From assembly GCF_000227135.1 (NCBI RefSeq), contig NC_018242.1:212175-276174 (forward strand): DNA of 64,000 nt, written 5' to 3'. Position 1 is the stretch's first letter, and every line of letters begins with the position of its first letter. The notes under the pieces were generated by a model, which was given only the letters and a program-made list of their open reading frames with translations, was not told the origin of the DNA and did not search any database. The position numbers and the translations under genes were made by a program. This stretch comes from Leishmania donovani. Taxonomy: Eukaryota; Euglenozoa; Kinetoplastea; Trypanosomatida; Trypanosomatidae. Of this stretch, positions 40,829 through 52,414 are shown piece by piece.

Positions 40829-41153
40829 CGATGTTGCTGTAGTTCGTAGATGCTTTGCTGAATCGAAGCACACACACACACAACTGCGCGAGCTTAGAGC
40901 GTGCCGCGAGACGCGTCGATGGCAGTCGTGCGAGGGTCGGGCGAAGCGGATCACAAGCGATGCCGCGCGCATGAAGGAGGTGAGCGGTGCCGGGCCGGAG
41001 GCAGGGGGTGGTAAGGCTGCGTGCACCGACTCCACACGGGTACCAATGAATAGCACTGGAACTTGCTCCTCCCCTTCCCCCCCTCTTTTGTTTATGCCTT
41101 TGTGCAGGCCACACATGTGCGGGGGCAGTGGTGAAGCCCTGTCGCCGCCCCCT
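40829..41153 (+). repeat. Dispersed repeat family 2, copy B
   Basis: Starts right after the gap with CGATGTTGCTGTAGTTCG, a left flank shared with copy C at 63640 but not with copy A. At the right it diverges from both (CCCCCTAGCACAG against CCCTCCCCCCT). Confidence 0.7.
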
Positions 41154-41157
41154 AGCA

Positions 41158-42310
41158 CAGTGGGCCCCTGAAGGAGTTTGCAAGCCTGCATCTGCATCAT
41201 TCCTTGTTGACACTCCTCCTCTCACCGGTGCGCAGCCAAGCCGAAAAACGACGAAGTCGGGACGGAGCAGCCCGTCATGAAGGATAGTCAAACTCCACCC
41301 TGACTCAGCGAGACGGGCGTGGTCGGCGGGACGGCGTTGCGCGAGAAGGTGCACTCGGTTTCCGGCGAATGCCAAGAAAGCGATCGACGAGGCGACGGTG
41401 AACAGGGCCGTAGGAGGCGGGCAGCGGCACGGGAGTGCGCGGCCTTGTCCAGCTTGGGACAGGCCGATGGATGCACCCTTTGGAAAGCCACCGCACGGCA
41501 GTGGGAACGGTCGCGGGCGCTACTCGTTGGCGAGCCGGAAAGGGAAGCGCGAAAGGGCGGCCCCGGGAAGATGTCGCTTTCTCGCGCGACGCCCCACCCG
41601 CTCACACACACACACACACCAGTCGACAGGCTGATTGCGGCCTGCACCACCTCGGGATGGTGTGGAGTCCGAGATGGCAACGTGTGGTTCCCGCCGCCCA
41701 GGAGCCCCGTCTACCACAAGTGGGCTTTAGCGCAACGTCTGCGCAGCGAGGGCGCGAGAGTGGTCCACCGTCTCAAAAGCCCCGGCGTCGGTGAAATGGG
41801 GCCCTACTCGGCCCTCCCCCACTGTGCGCAGACGAGGCGGCCGGATACGATTTATCGGGCCCACAGGCGTTTCGAACGACGGCGGCTGCTGCAAGGAGAT
41901 TCGAAGAGAGAGGCCGAGACGAACCCGCCAGCCCCGCGGCATGTCGATGAGATGACGGCTTACAGGGAGCTCTCCCAAACCTACGCACGTGCAAAGCCCT
42001 TTTCGAATCTGACGTGGCACGGCAGAGCGAGAGCGAGGCGACATGTGGAGACTTCTGGCGAATGATGTGCAAGTACCAGAGCTGCCAGAGCACTCGCAGA
42101 CGGCTGCAGTGAGCATCACAACCCGTTATGGAAAGGGTGCGAAGTTCCGCGGGCCGCATGCGATAGGGGTACGACTGTCGCAACGCGGCCTGGGCTGTGG
42201 CGTGCCTCCCTCAGCATTTTTGGTCTTCCCTTCAGCGCTGGCAGCAGGATAGGCAGCTTTAAGCGCAGCTATGGAGAAAGAGGCACGGCTTGGAATTCTA
42301 GACCGGTGCT
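41158..42310 (-). mobile_element. Possible decayed retroelement-derived island
   Basis: About 1.15 kb of GC-rich, non-repetitive sequence, unlike the microsatellite-rich spacers around it and adjacent to repeat family 2. Several frames, mainly antisense, are open for 100 or more codons but overlap and switch, as expected of degraded coding DNA. I could not identify a reverse-transcriptase, endonuclease or RNase H motif. An ingi/DIRE-related remnant is therefore only a hypothesis, and an old SIDER cluster is the alternative. Confidence 0.25.
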
Positions 42311-43205
42311 GGGACACGTCCCGCTAAACACCCATCCACCCACCCACCCCGCGCACCGCAATTTTACGGCCCTCACAGCAATCCGCTATGCAGTGGACGA
42401 CGGGCAGCGCAAAAACGACCGCTCAGGTTGTTTCTTCTAGCCCTTCTTGCTCACCTCGACGCTGGGAGGACCATTGCTGGCGTGCGACGCACGCACACAC
42501 ACATAGATGGACCCTATCGAAACGCAGAGCTGATGTGCCCCCATAGATGAGTTCAACGATGATGGATGGAGAGGGGGGCGGGGTCTGGTCCTTGGCAACA
42601 AGTCTGCTTACCGGATACATGTAACCCCGCGAGCACAGCGAAGGCGCGGCCAAAGTTAGTTACCTACATGTGGCAGAACTCGGTAAAGCGCCTGTGCAGC
42701 GAGCAGGCGTGCGCCAGCAATTTGCATCAAGCGTGTACTGCCCATCCCTTTCCCACTGGCGCACCTTATGTAGCTTTACGGCTTCTCCTCTGTCTACAAC
42801 CCCCCCCCCGACGCTCTCTCTCTTCTGCTCTGCACGTACGTACACACACACGAGTAGCTCAAGTATTGCGCTGCACACATACCAGCATATTCGCCCCTCC
42901 ACATCCCCATCTCGCTACACCCTCCCGCGCGCCTCAGTCTCACCGCGCGCTTCACTCTTGTTTATATATATATATTTAGTGCATCATCTCTTCCTTGGCG
43001 GCGCCGCCATCACGCAGACGCACATACATACTCGATTGTGTAGCATCACTATCAACGTCTCGCCACTCCCCCTCCCCCCTCTCCTCCCCGAAAGCCACCA
43101 CTACGGAGGAGAGCGAGAACCACGCTTTCCAGCTCCCCACACCCACACACTTTTCCTCGTACACAACTTCCTTCGCTTCTTCTACTGCTTCTCATTTCTC
43201 TTCTT

Positions 43206-43231
43206 TGTGTGTGTGTGTGTGTGTGTGTGTC
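43206..43231. repeat. (TG)n microsatellite
   Basis: TG repeat of about 26 bases in leader/intergenic sequence. Confidence 0.95.
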
Positions 43232-44784
43232 TGTGCAACTGCTGCTCACGAACAAATCTGTACTTGAGTCTCTGTCTGTTTCTGTGTTCCTCTTTGGAGG
43301 GCTGCGGCTGTCACCCTCCCATTGTTGTTGCTTCACTCTCTATCCCTCTCCACCCCCGCCGCCGCCACCACCACCACATCTTCTTTCGACGGGAGCGTTC
43401 ATACACGCACACTCGCGGTCGCGAGTAACACCGAAGGAGAGATCTGTAGAAGCTGCAGGCAAGATCTTGAAAGTATACATACATAGTATATATATATATA
43501 ACCAAATAGAAGTGCAGTGTGATTTTTTTCCTCTCTTCTTTTTTTTCGCGTGTGCATGGGTGCGTGAGTGTGGTGTCGTGTCGTGTGTGGTGTAAGTCTG
43601 GAAAAGGCGTTGCGTTACGCTCCGCTGCACTGCTTTCGTTGTTTGTTTGTGCGCGCTCTCTCCCACTTCTTCTTTTGGGGGCATCTCACCACGCCTCCTG
43701 ACACCCATCAGCGCTATCACAGCCGGATCACCATCATCCCCTTCCGCTCTTCTCTATCGTTCCTCCACCTCCACCTCCCTCTGTGTGTGTGTGTGTGTGG
43801 TCTTCTCACCGCTTGTTTGTGTTTCTCCGCTTCGGTGGCTGTTCGCTGCCGTTTTTATGTGTGTACGTGTGTGTCTAGTCACCCCTGTACCCCTAGCACG
43901 CACGCACACATATACATCTATATATATACACATACACAAGCACAGACACACTCTCCCCTCTTTATATGTATGTGTGTATGTATGTGTCTGCCTGCCTCTG
44001 ACCCCCTCCTCTCCCTCCTTTGCCTTCTTCACCATCCCACTCTCCTCGTTGAATGTAGTATCGCTGACTCCCTCACGGCGCAGTGAGTTCGCTTGCATCT
44101 ACCAACCTCCCTTACTCTCTCTTTCTCTGCGCGTGTGTTTTCTTCTCTACGAGTCATCATTTTTATTTTCGCTGTGGGCCCCGCCCGCACATCATCTCCC
44201 CTCCCCCCTCACTGCACTCTCTGTGCACATCATCAACAGCATTGTCGCTGGCCTTTACGATCGCCATCACCACCACCATTCGGGCCCTAGTTTTGCTCAC
44301 GGTGGGCGTGGGAGTGTTGATCTGTCTGCGAACGGAAGGAAGGGAAGCAAGCAGCTGGACTCCACGCGAAGGCCGCACCAGGCTCCTCTTGTCTCTCCCT
44401 TTTTTTTGTTTTTGTCGTTTCTTCTCCTGTCTTAGTCTCTCTCCCTGCGTGTGCGTGTGCGTGTGTGTGTATGCCCCGCTCTCTAAGCACTGGTCATTCC
44501 CTGGCCCACGAGCGCACGTTCTCGGCTTCACGAGCGCGCTGCGGCTTCGTTTCGAGTGCGAGCGTCTGCGTGGAGGAGATTGCGAGAAACGAGCGGCACC
44601 CCTCCATGTGAATACCACCCCCGCGCACCCCCTGCCGCTTCCCTCTTTCCACACCATCTCTCTCGCTTTGCCGGCGCGCCGGGCCTTCTCCGGGTCGCAC
44701 AAGTCGCCGTGCACAGCCGACTTCTGTCTTTGTTCGCCTTTGGCGTGTGTGCGTGTGTGTGTGCGTCCCTCGACGGGACATCAT

Positions 44785-44836
44785 TCTCCCCTCCTCCCCT
44801 CTCCTCTCAGCCCCCCTTCACCCCCCCCCTCCTCAG
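44785..44836 (+). promoter_or_regulatory. Probable spliced-leader acceptor for the kelch gene
   Basis: A dense C/T tract has AGs at 44809-44810 (39-nt 5'UTR) and 44835-44836 (13 nt). The first is the stronger candidate. Confidence 0.5.
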
Positions 44837-44849
44837 CCAAACAAGAAAG

Positions 44850-47800
44850 ATGTCGACCGTCCCGCAGTACATGGGCTGCTTCACGTTGCTCTACGCCGAT
44901 CCAGAGGTGAAGGAGCAGCATCAGTACCTGCAGCCTTTGTACGGTCTCACAGCCGACGATGATCCGCCGGCGCCGCTGCAGCTCCCATGGGGGTTCTCGC
45001 AGGACGCCTCCGCGAGCACCTCGAGCATCAGCTCCAGCTTGACCTCGCAGGACGATGTACAGGGCAGCATCGCAGGCTCTCAGCGGACCGCAAGCGTGGA
45101 TGAGCCGGCGGCACAACGCCACAAGCACTCGCAGACCACCGCCGGCGCCCTACCGCGACCGACAAACTCACCCGGCGCCAAGGACGACGACGACAGTGAA
45201 GCGCGGCAAGCACCGACAGCAGCGCCAGTCCGCCCGCCCCGGAAAATCAATCATGTAGGCCTCAGCCTGTACCCCGACCTGTCGACAGGCATTGTCGGTC
45301 CTCAGCCCGTCTTCGGTGGCGCCGCACTTTCTGCCGCCGAACCGGCCACCACCACAACCACCAGCTCCGCCCCATCGGCAGCGGCGGCAGGTGTACCGCA
45401 ACCCTACCTTTTCGCCTCCAATGGTACACCAATGCTCTCGAGCGTCGTTGACCCGGATGCGCTGCAGAAGTTGCAAGAGGCACGCCGCCCTTACCCTGCC
45501 CCGCAGCCCCGTAGTGGACACGTTTTGCTCCCGTGCCCCGAACGTGGCAGTCTCATCATGTTCGGCGGCCTGGGCAACGTCCCATTCAACGATGTGTGGG
45601 AATATGACGTGCGAACAGGTCGTTGGGCAGAGCTGCCGTGCGTCCCTGCCTCGGAGGATGAGGAGGATGAGGAAGAGCTGTTGGCGACGCAACAACGCAG
45701 GTCACATATGCAGCGTAGTGGTAACCGCCACCTCGAAGACGAGGACGCAGCCACCTCCATCGGAACCCCTTCCATCACCTCCAGCTCCTCAGGCGATGAG
45801 GACGACGACGACGACTCTGACGATATGCACGAAGGCGACGAGGAGGGCACGAGGGCTGCGGCGCAGCGCCTGCCACGGAGGCGGCAGTGTCGCAACATGC
45901 CACCCCCCGCCTACGGCCAAGCCGCCTCGCTCTATCAAGACGTGAACGGTGAGACGTGCATGGCCATCCTCGGCGGCATCTCCGTCGGTGATATCTGCTG
46001 CAGCGGCTTCTTCTCGCTCAACCTGAACCGGCTCACGTGGCGACGCGTACAGACGACAATTCCGTTCTTTGATATGTGGGGCGCCACAGCGCAGACGCTG
46101 TACGCACCACGTCGCAGCAGTGTGCTTTACACGGCAACCACGCCCGGCGCGGCCGCGGACGAGGAACGTGGCGGCGACGAAGGGAACGGCACTCGCGTCA
46201 GCGCGGAGGAGCAGGTGGTGGTGCTCTTCGGTGGCATGACAGAGGAAGGCGAGGTGGTTCGGCCCGTGACGCATCTCTTTCATTTCGACCACCGCCTCAC
46301 GGCTGCCGAGATCGATTCGAACCCAGACATGTACCTGAAGAGCATCGAGTACGAGAAAAGCGAATATGCGCGTATCATGCGCCGCGTGCTCGCCGAGGAG
46401 GACATCGCCGACGTCCACACGACGGGCGAAAATGGGCTGAGTCCCAGCATCGAAACGCGGTGCAGCCAATGGCGTGAGGCGCACCCCAACACTCTCATGC
46501 GGTGGCGGCGGCGCGCGCTGGAAAAGATGGCGGGGAAGTACTGGGTTGAGTACCTCCCGGCTCCCGAGGACTTGCATGGGCGTCGCCGCTCCACGAGCGC
46601 CGCCTACAAGCGTCACTTCATGTACATCTTTGGCGGCCGTGACGACTTCTACTTCTACAACGACCTCTGGTGTCTGAACCTTATCACGCGGACCTGGGTG
46701 CAGGTGCGGGAAGGGGTGCCACCGCACTTGCTTCGCAGCTTCCTGGCGGAGCCGTACAATCCCATGTACGGCATTCTCATCAACGACCGCGGGGCGCAGC
46801 TGCGGCAGGAGACGATCACAAAGACAGAAGCGAAGCTGCTGCACAACTCCACGAACGGCACTATCAACCCGATGTACCGCGCCCGCGACGTGCACCACGC
46901 CCTCTTCGCGAGTTCAGTGAACAGCTCAGCTCGAGCGCGAACCGGGGCCTGCATGGTGGTGGATGTGCAGCGCGACTGCCTCTACGTGTACGGCGGCTTC
47001 TCCTACACAGGTCAGCAGCACCTGACCTTCTTCGACCTCCACGCCTTCTATATTGGCGAGAACGTGTGGCGGCGCGTGTGCATCTGCCGCGAGCGTCCAT
47101 GGGAGGTGATGATCGACGCCGCCGCGGACGCCGTCGGCATCGTGAATCCAGCGGAGGAGGGCAGGCCGTATGCGCGTCACGCCTCACCGTCGTCAGCCGC
47201 AGGTGCCGGCGGGCAGACAATGGGGTCTGGTGCGCCGTCGCTGCCCCCTACGCTGATGGGCTACGCTGCTCGCTATCTTCAGGGCGACCCTTTCACAACC
47301 GCCTCCGCGAGCGGAATCTTAGTGGCAGCCTCTCTCGGTCCTCCTTTGGCCCCGCGCGGGTCACGGACGAGCCGGATGCCAAACACCCACTCCGCGCCCG
47401 GCGCGCACCGCAACTGTTTCCACCTACCATCCTTCGTTCCAGAGGCGCGAACGATGGCTGCCATGGTGGAGGACCCCGTGCACCCCGGCGCACGCTTCTT
47501 CCTGCACGGCGGCCGCTCTGGCGAGGAAGCCTGCGGCGATTTCTTCGAGCTACGCACGTACGTCGGCCGCACGGTCGACATGGAGTACATGAAGTTGCAC
47601 CGAGCGGCCCGCGAGGAGGTGGTCGGCTTGGTGTCCACACGCTCCTCGGCCGGTACGAACACCTTGGCAACGCCCTCGGCCTCGTTGAGCAACCCACCTG
47701 CCACATCCGTGACGACATCGTTCCTGACCGCGGCAGGCGCGGCCTCAGGGCTCTCTGCCACCGACGCTGCACGCCTTCAGTGGAACAGTCGTCGGCAGCT

Positions 47801-48950
47801 CCAACGTCAGCTGGTCAGCGCTGCTCTCGAGACTCAGGAAGGTTTCGAAGACATGCCTGCAGCGCATTACAGCTCCATCAACGACACTGTACCGCTGCCG
47901 CGCCGCACGCTTCGCGACGCTGCCACGCGCTGGATACGGGATGGACTGGCGGCTGTAGACCCGAAGAGTCTCATGTTTGTTGAGTTACGCAACGGCCACG
48001 CGGTGGTGAACCTGCGAACCCACATCCACTACCTCAGCCGACTGAGCCTGCTTGGCGGCGGCAGCGGTGACGGGAGCGGGCACGCAGAGCACGGCGAGAG
48101 GGGTTCGGCAGCGGCGGTAGCGACAACGGGCGCGTCAAGCACATCGTCTGCCGCCAATTACACCTTGAACGCTCGCACAGGCACACTGGCCGGCACCGGC
48201 AGCAACATCAGTGCTTCGTCGGCTCTGGCGACGCCGATGCAGTTTGAGAGCATGGACGGCCACCTGAAGCGGTCTGCGCGGTCGCTGGAGCTGCTCCTGT
48301 ACGATGTGCTGCTCTCGAAGCCGATCAACAACGGCGGCGGCGCAGGCGTCGGTTGCAGTGGGGGTGCTGCTAGGGCATCATGTCACCGTCGCACGTGCAG
48401 CTCCACCCACATGCCGGGGATCGAGCCCGCGACGAGTCCGTCCACACGCGGCGTTGCCATGGCAACATCGCCCGAGGTGCTCGGGATGTTCCCATCATAC
48501 CCCGGCAGCGTCGTTGGCGGCAGTCCAGGTACAAGCCCCGGTGGCGGCACACCGCTCCCCACGTCACCGCAGGTCCAAATTGTGAGCCGCGCGCAGTACT
48601 CCACCCCCCGCACCCCGCAGGTGCTGAGTATGACGCTATCCGGCAACAGCGGTGGTACGGCGCAGCAGCAACAGCAGCAGCAGCTCAGCACATCTTTCCC
48701 CTCGCAGGGCGGTGACTCGACTGTCTTAGCTGCACGCGACGCTCGGGCATCGTCGCCCGCCCTGACAAGTGGGAGCAGCAGCTTCTGCGGTAGTGGTGGT
48801 GTTGGTGGTGCAGGCTTTTCCACGTGCGGCCCCGTCAGCGGTGGTGCATCGCCGGCCAACAACGAGTACGCCTACCACGTGCTTTTTCGAAGTCTCTTCC
48901 ACCACGAACCCTTCTACAGGCCCAGCTACGCGGCGGACAAGAAGCGGTGA
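44850..48950 (+). CDS. Kelch-repeat protein
   Basis: 1366 residues from ATG 44850 (MSTVPQYMGCFTLLYADPEV); the open upstream frame is leader sequence. At least six kelch-like blades carry the GG signature followed by Trp or an aromatic strand. They are SLIMFGGLGNVPFNDVWEYD near residue 234, AILGGISVGD near 371, VVVLFGGMTEEGE near 457, FMYIFGGRDDFYFYNDLW near 590, LYVYGGFSYTGQ near 711 and FFLHGGRSGEEACGDFFEL near 884. Long acidic and Ser-rich inserts separate blades (about 268-350). The last 400 residues are low-complexity (Ser, Gly, Thr, a Gln run near 1272), ending in a short ordered tail (YAYHVLFRSLFHHEPFYRPS). Kelch propellers bind protein partners; no BTB or F-box is seen, so the role is open. 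A SIDER-like copy lies 355 nt after the stop. Confidence 0.85.
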   Translation: MSTVPQYMGCFTLLYADPEVKEQHQYLQPLYGLTADDDPPAPLQLPWGFSQDASASTSSISSSLTSQDDVQGSIAGSQRTASVDEPAAQRHKHSQTTAGALPRPTNSPGAKDDDDSEARQAPTAAPVRPPRKINHVGLSLYPDLSTGIVGPQPVFGGAALSAAEPATTTTTSSAPSAAAAGVPQPYLFASNGTPMLSSVVDPDALQKLQEARRPYPAPQPRSGHVLLPCPERGSLIMFGGLGNVPFNDVWEYDVRTGRWAELPCVPASEDEEDEEELLATQQRRSHMQRSGNRHLEDEDAATSIGTPSITSSSSGDEDDDDDSDDMHEGDEEGTRAAAQRLPRRRQCRNMPPPAYGQAASLYQDVNGETCMAILGGISVGDICCSGFFSLNLNRLTWRRVQTTIPFFDMWGATAQTLYAPRRSSVLYTATTPGAAADEERGGDEGNGTRVSAEEQVVVLFGGMTEEGEVVRPVTHLFHFDHRLTAAEIDSNPDMYLKSIEYEKSEYARIMRRVLAEEDIADVHTTGENGLSPSIETRCSQWREAHPNTLMRWRRRALEKMAGKYWVEYLPAPEDLHGRRRSTSAAYKRHFMYIFGGRDDFYFYNDLWCLNLITRTWVQVREGVPPHLLRSFLAEPYNPMYGILINDRGAQLRQETITKTEAKLLHNSTNGTINPMYRARDVHHALFASSVNSSARARTGACMVVDVQRDCLYVYGGFSYTGQQHLTFFDLHAFYIGENVWRRVCICRERPWEVMIDAAADAVGIVNPAEEGRPYARHASPSSAAGAGGQTMGSGAPSLPPTLMGYAARYLQGDPFTTASASGILVAASLGPPLAPRGSRTSRMPNTHSAPGAHRNCFHLPSFVPEARTMAAMVEDPVHPGARFFLHGGRSGEEACGDFFELRTYVGRTVDMEYMKLHRAAREEVVGLVSTRSSAGTNTLATPSASLSNPPATSVTTSFLTAAGAASGLSATDAARLQWNSRRQLQRQLVSAALETQEGFEDMPAAHYSSINDTVPLPRRTLRDAATRWIRDGLAAVDPKSLMFVELRNGHAVVNLRTHIHYLSRLSLLGGGSGDGSGHAEHGERGSAAAVATTGASSTSSAANYTLNARTGTLAGTGSNISASSALATPMQFESMDGHLKRSARSLELLLYDVLLSKPINNGGGAGVGCSGGAARASCHRRTCSSTHMPGIEPATSPSTRGVAMATSPEVLGMFPSYPGSVVGGSPGTSPGGGTPLPTSPQVQIVSRAQYSTPRTPQVLSMTLSGNSGGTAQQQQQQQLSTSFPSQGGDSTVLAARDARASSPALTSGSSSFCGSGGVGGAGFSTCGPVSGGASPANNEYAYHVLFRSLFHHEPFYRPSYAADKKR

Positions 48951-49305
48951 AGTAGGCGGTGGGGGAGGGGGGAAGGCCGTGGAAGAAGAGAGTGCAGGTG
49001 GCCAACGAGGCGGTGGTAAGAAGGCACGGGAGGCGCAGAAGGAGCCGCAGGTGACGACGGCGCGGCGGTCTTCTCTTTCGTTTGTAATGCTGCGAAGGCG
49101 CGTAGAGCTGGGAGAGGAAAGCCTAGGGAGAGGATTTTTTACTCGGCATGGGAGAAGGGCCTGTTTCCGATACACAAGAGTGTCAGAGCAGCGCGATCAT
49201 TCTCTTTTGCCTCGGGTGCGCTGATCCTCTGCCTTCTCGACGACTTCTCCTGCCCATCTCTCCCTCCATCTCTGCACCATTTCGACACACTCCCTTAGTG
49301 ACAGA

Positions 49306-49644
49306 GCCGAGCACTTACCGCGTGGGGGAGTCAGAGCGATGCATCGCTGCTGGTATCGGCGGCGAGGTCCCGGGCTGGCGTTGCGTCGGAGAAGCTTGCG
49401 ACGGTGTGAACATGTGTGTGCCATCCATGCGATGGGCAGAGCGTCAGCGCGACTCGAGCGTATCCCATCCGGCCCTCACACTGCCTACTGGTGTGGGGCG
49501 GCTGCGTGCCACCCCCGAGGGAGGCACCAGGGGTGGCGCACTGCTGTAACGCATGTATCTACCGCTGCGTCGCGCCGCACGATGTGGGGGCCCTGTGGAC
49601 AGGCCGGTCGGTGGAGGGAGGAGGGGAGGGGTGTAGCGCTTTAG
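49306..49644 (+). repeat. SIDER-like dispersed element, copy 3 (truncated)
   Basis: 339 bp matching the central part of copies 1 and 2 almost base for base (one A/G change in GCGTGGGGGAG). It lacks their first ~86 and last ~64 bases. Sense orientation in the presumed 3'UTR of the kelch gene. Confidence 0.7.
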
Positions 49645-52101
49645 CGCGTGTTGCAGGGCAGCATGGTCTCGTTGACCGCAAACAAAAAAAAGCATAAAGA
49701 GCGCTGTTGAGACTATGAGTGTGTCTGTGTGTGGTCGGCCAAGCACGCTCCCCCTTTTGCCGTGTAGGCATTTGTTTTCGGAGGAGCGCCTTCCATCTCC
49801 CTTTTTAGCACATGTGTGCATGCATGTGTGTCTGTGTGCGCGCAAGTTTGGTGCACCGATTCAGGAATCCGACCTCTCTCTCCTTATCAGCGAAGGCGGT
49901 CGGTGTGGCTGCTCCTAAAACTACCGCCGCCGCAGCGGCGGCCGTTGTCGTAGGAATGAGGAACAAGAAAGTGAAGTGAAGTGGGCACACCTTCTTCCTG
50001 TCTGTGTGCATTTTCCCTTTTCTTTTGCTGCGTAAAGACAGGAAGTGCAACAACAACGAGGGCAGTGATGCAGTACGGAGCATGTCTGGCGAACGCGCTT
50101 GGAAAATGCAAAGAACGCCGTGGCCGCGTTCAATGTCGCTGATGTGGGACGATGAGGCGGGAGGAGAGCTGCGCATACGTGCGCCTTTTCCCATCTGTTT
50201 CTCACGTCCCCGGCATCTCTCCAGCGTCCACCCCACCCCTCTGCGTCAACTTTGACGTGGAAAGTGCTCCACGCACGGCTACGCTCGCACACATACCTCC
50301 GTGCCTCTCCCATTCCACTGACACCGTCCTTCTCTCCCCCTTCACCCTTGTTTGCCTCTTGCATGCATTTGCCTTGCTTTGTGTGTGTCTGTGTGTGTGT
50401 GTGTGTGTGAACCCCCACCCCCCACCACCACCCACCCACTCCCCTCACCCGAATCACTCCTTTACTCCCCGACAGTAGCAAGTTTATTGAGTGTCACTCG
50501 TGCCACACGACTCCCCCCCCACTCATCCACCTCCAGCCCCCTTTCCTTTTCGCTAGTCTGCTACCCCGATCGCCTTTTCGTAGTTCACCGGTGCACTCAC
50601 CCCTCCCCAGCCCCCTTCCCCTCTCTTAGCTCTTCCAGTCACATCACCACGCGAAGCAGTCCTGCAGGCTTTCCTGTTGTCTCCTTGCTTCGCCGCCTCT
50701 CCGCTTTTCTCGCATTCCCCTTCCAGGCCGCCGTCACGCACATAGAAAGATTTGGCCTTGGCCACCTCAACTCCTCCATCTCCTTTACTCCACCCGACCT
50801 GCACTTGCCTCCTCCTCCTCTCTACCCTGCCATACACGGGGCGGTACGTGTGGGACGCACAACCACACCCTTTCCTTCTCGCGGGCGCCCCCCTCTCTCT
50901 TCCTCCCTCCCCCTACTTCTGTTTTACTCATATATCACGGCATTCCCGTCTGGCGGGCCCACAGACACAGACAGACACAGGCACAAGAGCGGGCACGGAA
51001 AAAAAAAACATAAACGAGGCCTTGTGCCTCAGTGAACTGTTCGCCAGGTTCATCATCAAAGGACCTAGTGTCGCAGCCGCAGTGGTAGTAGTGGGACCAT
51101 CACCAGCAAGCCCTGAAACCTCCACTTTCCGTTAATCTATCTTCTCTTTTACACTGCACCCCGCCGCCCCGCACCGCTCCTTCAACACGTCCGTTTCGCA
51201 CACGTCCACAAGCGATACGTACAACATCAAGAGAGGGGGGGGCACAGAGAGACTGTGGTCGCTGGCGAAGAAACACGTCAACCATCTTCTTCAGACCCTC
51301 TTCACCATCCCCATTCCTTCACCTTCCTACCACTCCCCTCTCTCAGGCTCTCATTGCTCATTTTCTGTTTTCCACCCTGCTGGCGTGCCACCCTCTCTCT
51401 GTCTTCACCGCTCCACCTTTCTTGTGTCTATTTTACTCTGTCGCTAAAAGTGCCCCTCCCCCTTCCACCCCAAAACTCTCTCATCATCGCTTCTCTCTTG
51501 CCCTTTGTCTGTCTGTGTCTGCCGGTGTTGCGCTCTTCTCTGTGCCCGCGTCTTCCCCTCCCCCTGTTTTCTGTGTCTTGTTTCCCTTCGCCTCTCTCTT
51601 TCCCTCGTTGACACTCAACGCGGGGTGCGTGGGACTTCCTTTTGTGGGCTCTTGTGTGTGGCTTTATATGAACGCGCATACACGCATCAAGAGTACAAAA
51701 AACATCACTCAAGGCCCTTCACAGGTGCGCCAGTCCCCCTCCCCCTCCCCTCTCTCCCTCTCTTCCATATTTTCACAGCTCCTCCCTCTCTTGTCTTTTT
51801 TTTTTCGTTGCGAGTCATCTGTGTTGGGGCGTCATATTGCATCTCCGCGTACGCTTTCTCTTTGGTCTTCCTCTCCCCCCTCACCTTTTTTTGTCGTCCT
51901 TGAGCGTACGTCTCGCCAAACAGACACTCATCCCTCCCCCTTCCTCCCTCCCTCATCTCTGGCACTCTCCCACCCCACCCCTACCACGCCACACGCACAC
52001 TCACGCGAAACAGCAAGAGGAGCGCCACATAGCCGCCTCACCACCCACGGGCCAAGATCGATCGAAAATTTTATTCTCGGGAGGGTGTGCAGGAGATACT
52101 T

Positions 52102-52144
52102 ATAAATATATATATATATATACTATATATATATATATATTTAT
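52102..52144. repeat. AT-rich perfect inverted repeat, 21-bp arms
   Basis: The arms of alternating A/T pair perfectly around a single central C at 52123. It could extrude a cruciform in DNA or form a hairpin in RNA. Confidence 0.85.
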
Positions 52145-52236
52145 TTATTTTTCACCCTCCCCCCGCCTCCCCACCCACCGCCCCGCGCCACAAAACAAAA
52201 AGGCAAAGCACACACACACACACACACATATATAGC

Positions 52237-52262
52237 ATATATAGTATATATATACTATATAT
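52237..52262. repeat. AT-rich inverted repeat, 13-bp arms
   Basis: Perfect palindrome around AGTATATATATACT, about 90 bp after the larger one, preceded by a (CA)n tract. Confidence 0.85.
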
Positions 52263-52389
52263 ATATATTAATAACAAAGACTCTCTTTGCCCCTCCTCCC
52301 TCCACCCCCCCCTCTCTTCCACATCTTCGCTTTGTTTTTTTTTTTCCTGCCATTCACATTATTATTATTTTGTTTGCATTTTTTTTGTT

Positions 52390-52414
52390 TGTGTGTGTGT
52401 GTGTGTGTGTGTGT
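52390..52414. repeat. (TG)n microsatellite
   Basis: Uninterrupted TG repeat of about 25 bases. Confidence 0.95.

Larger units (their letters stand above)
38910..44849 (+). other. Very long intergenic spacer with two gaps and repeats
   Basis: About 5.9 kb. It contains the 322-bp duplicated gap flanks, two 99-N gaps, repeat family 2 copies A and B, a non-microsatellite GC-rich island (41158-42310), TA/TG microsatellites, and pyrimidine-rich leader before 44850. No gene is supported; frames in the island are broken or spurious. Confidence 0.55.

Noticed and set aside
40320..41375. 351-codon antisense frame crossing gap 2
   Set aside because: It spans a run of N and two copies of repeat family 2, and repeats the same peptide twice. 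Artefact.
41319..42065. 248-codon + strand frame in the GC-rich island
   Set aside because: Competing frames on both strands are equally open, composition is Arg-rich and a TH repeat is included. Probably not coding.
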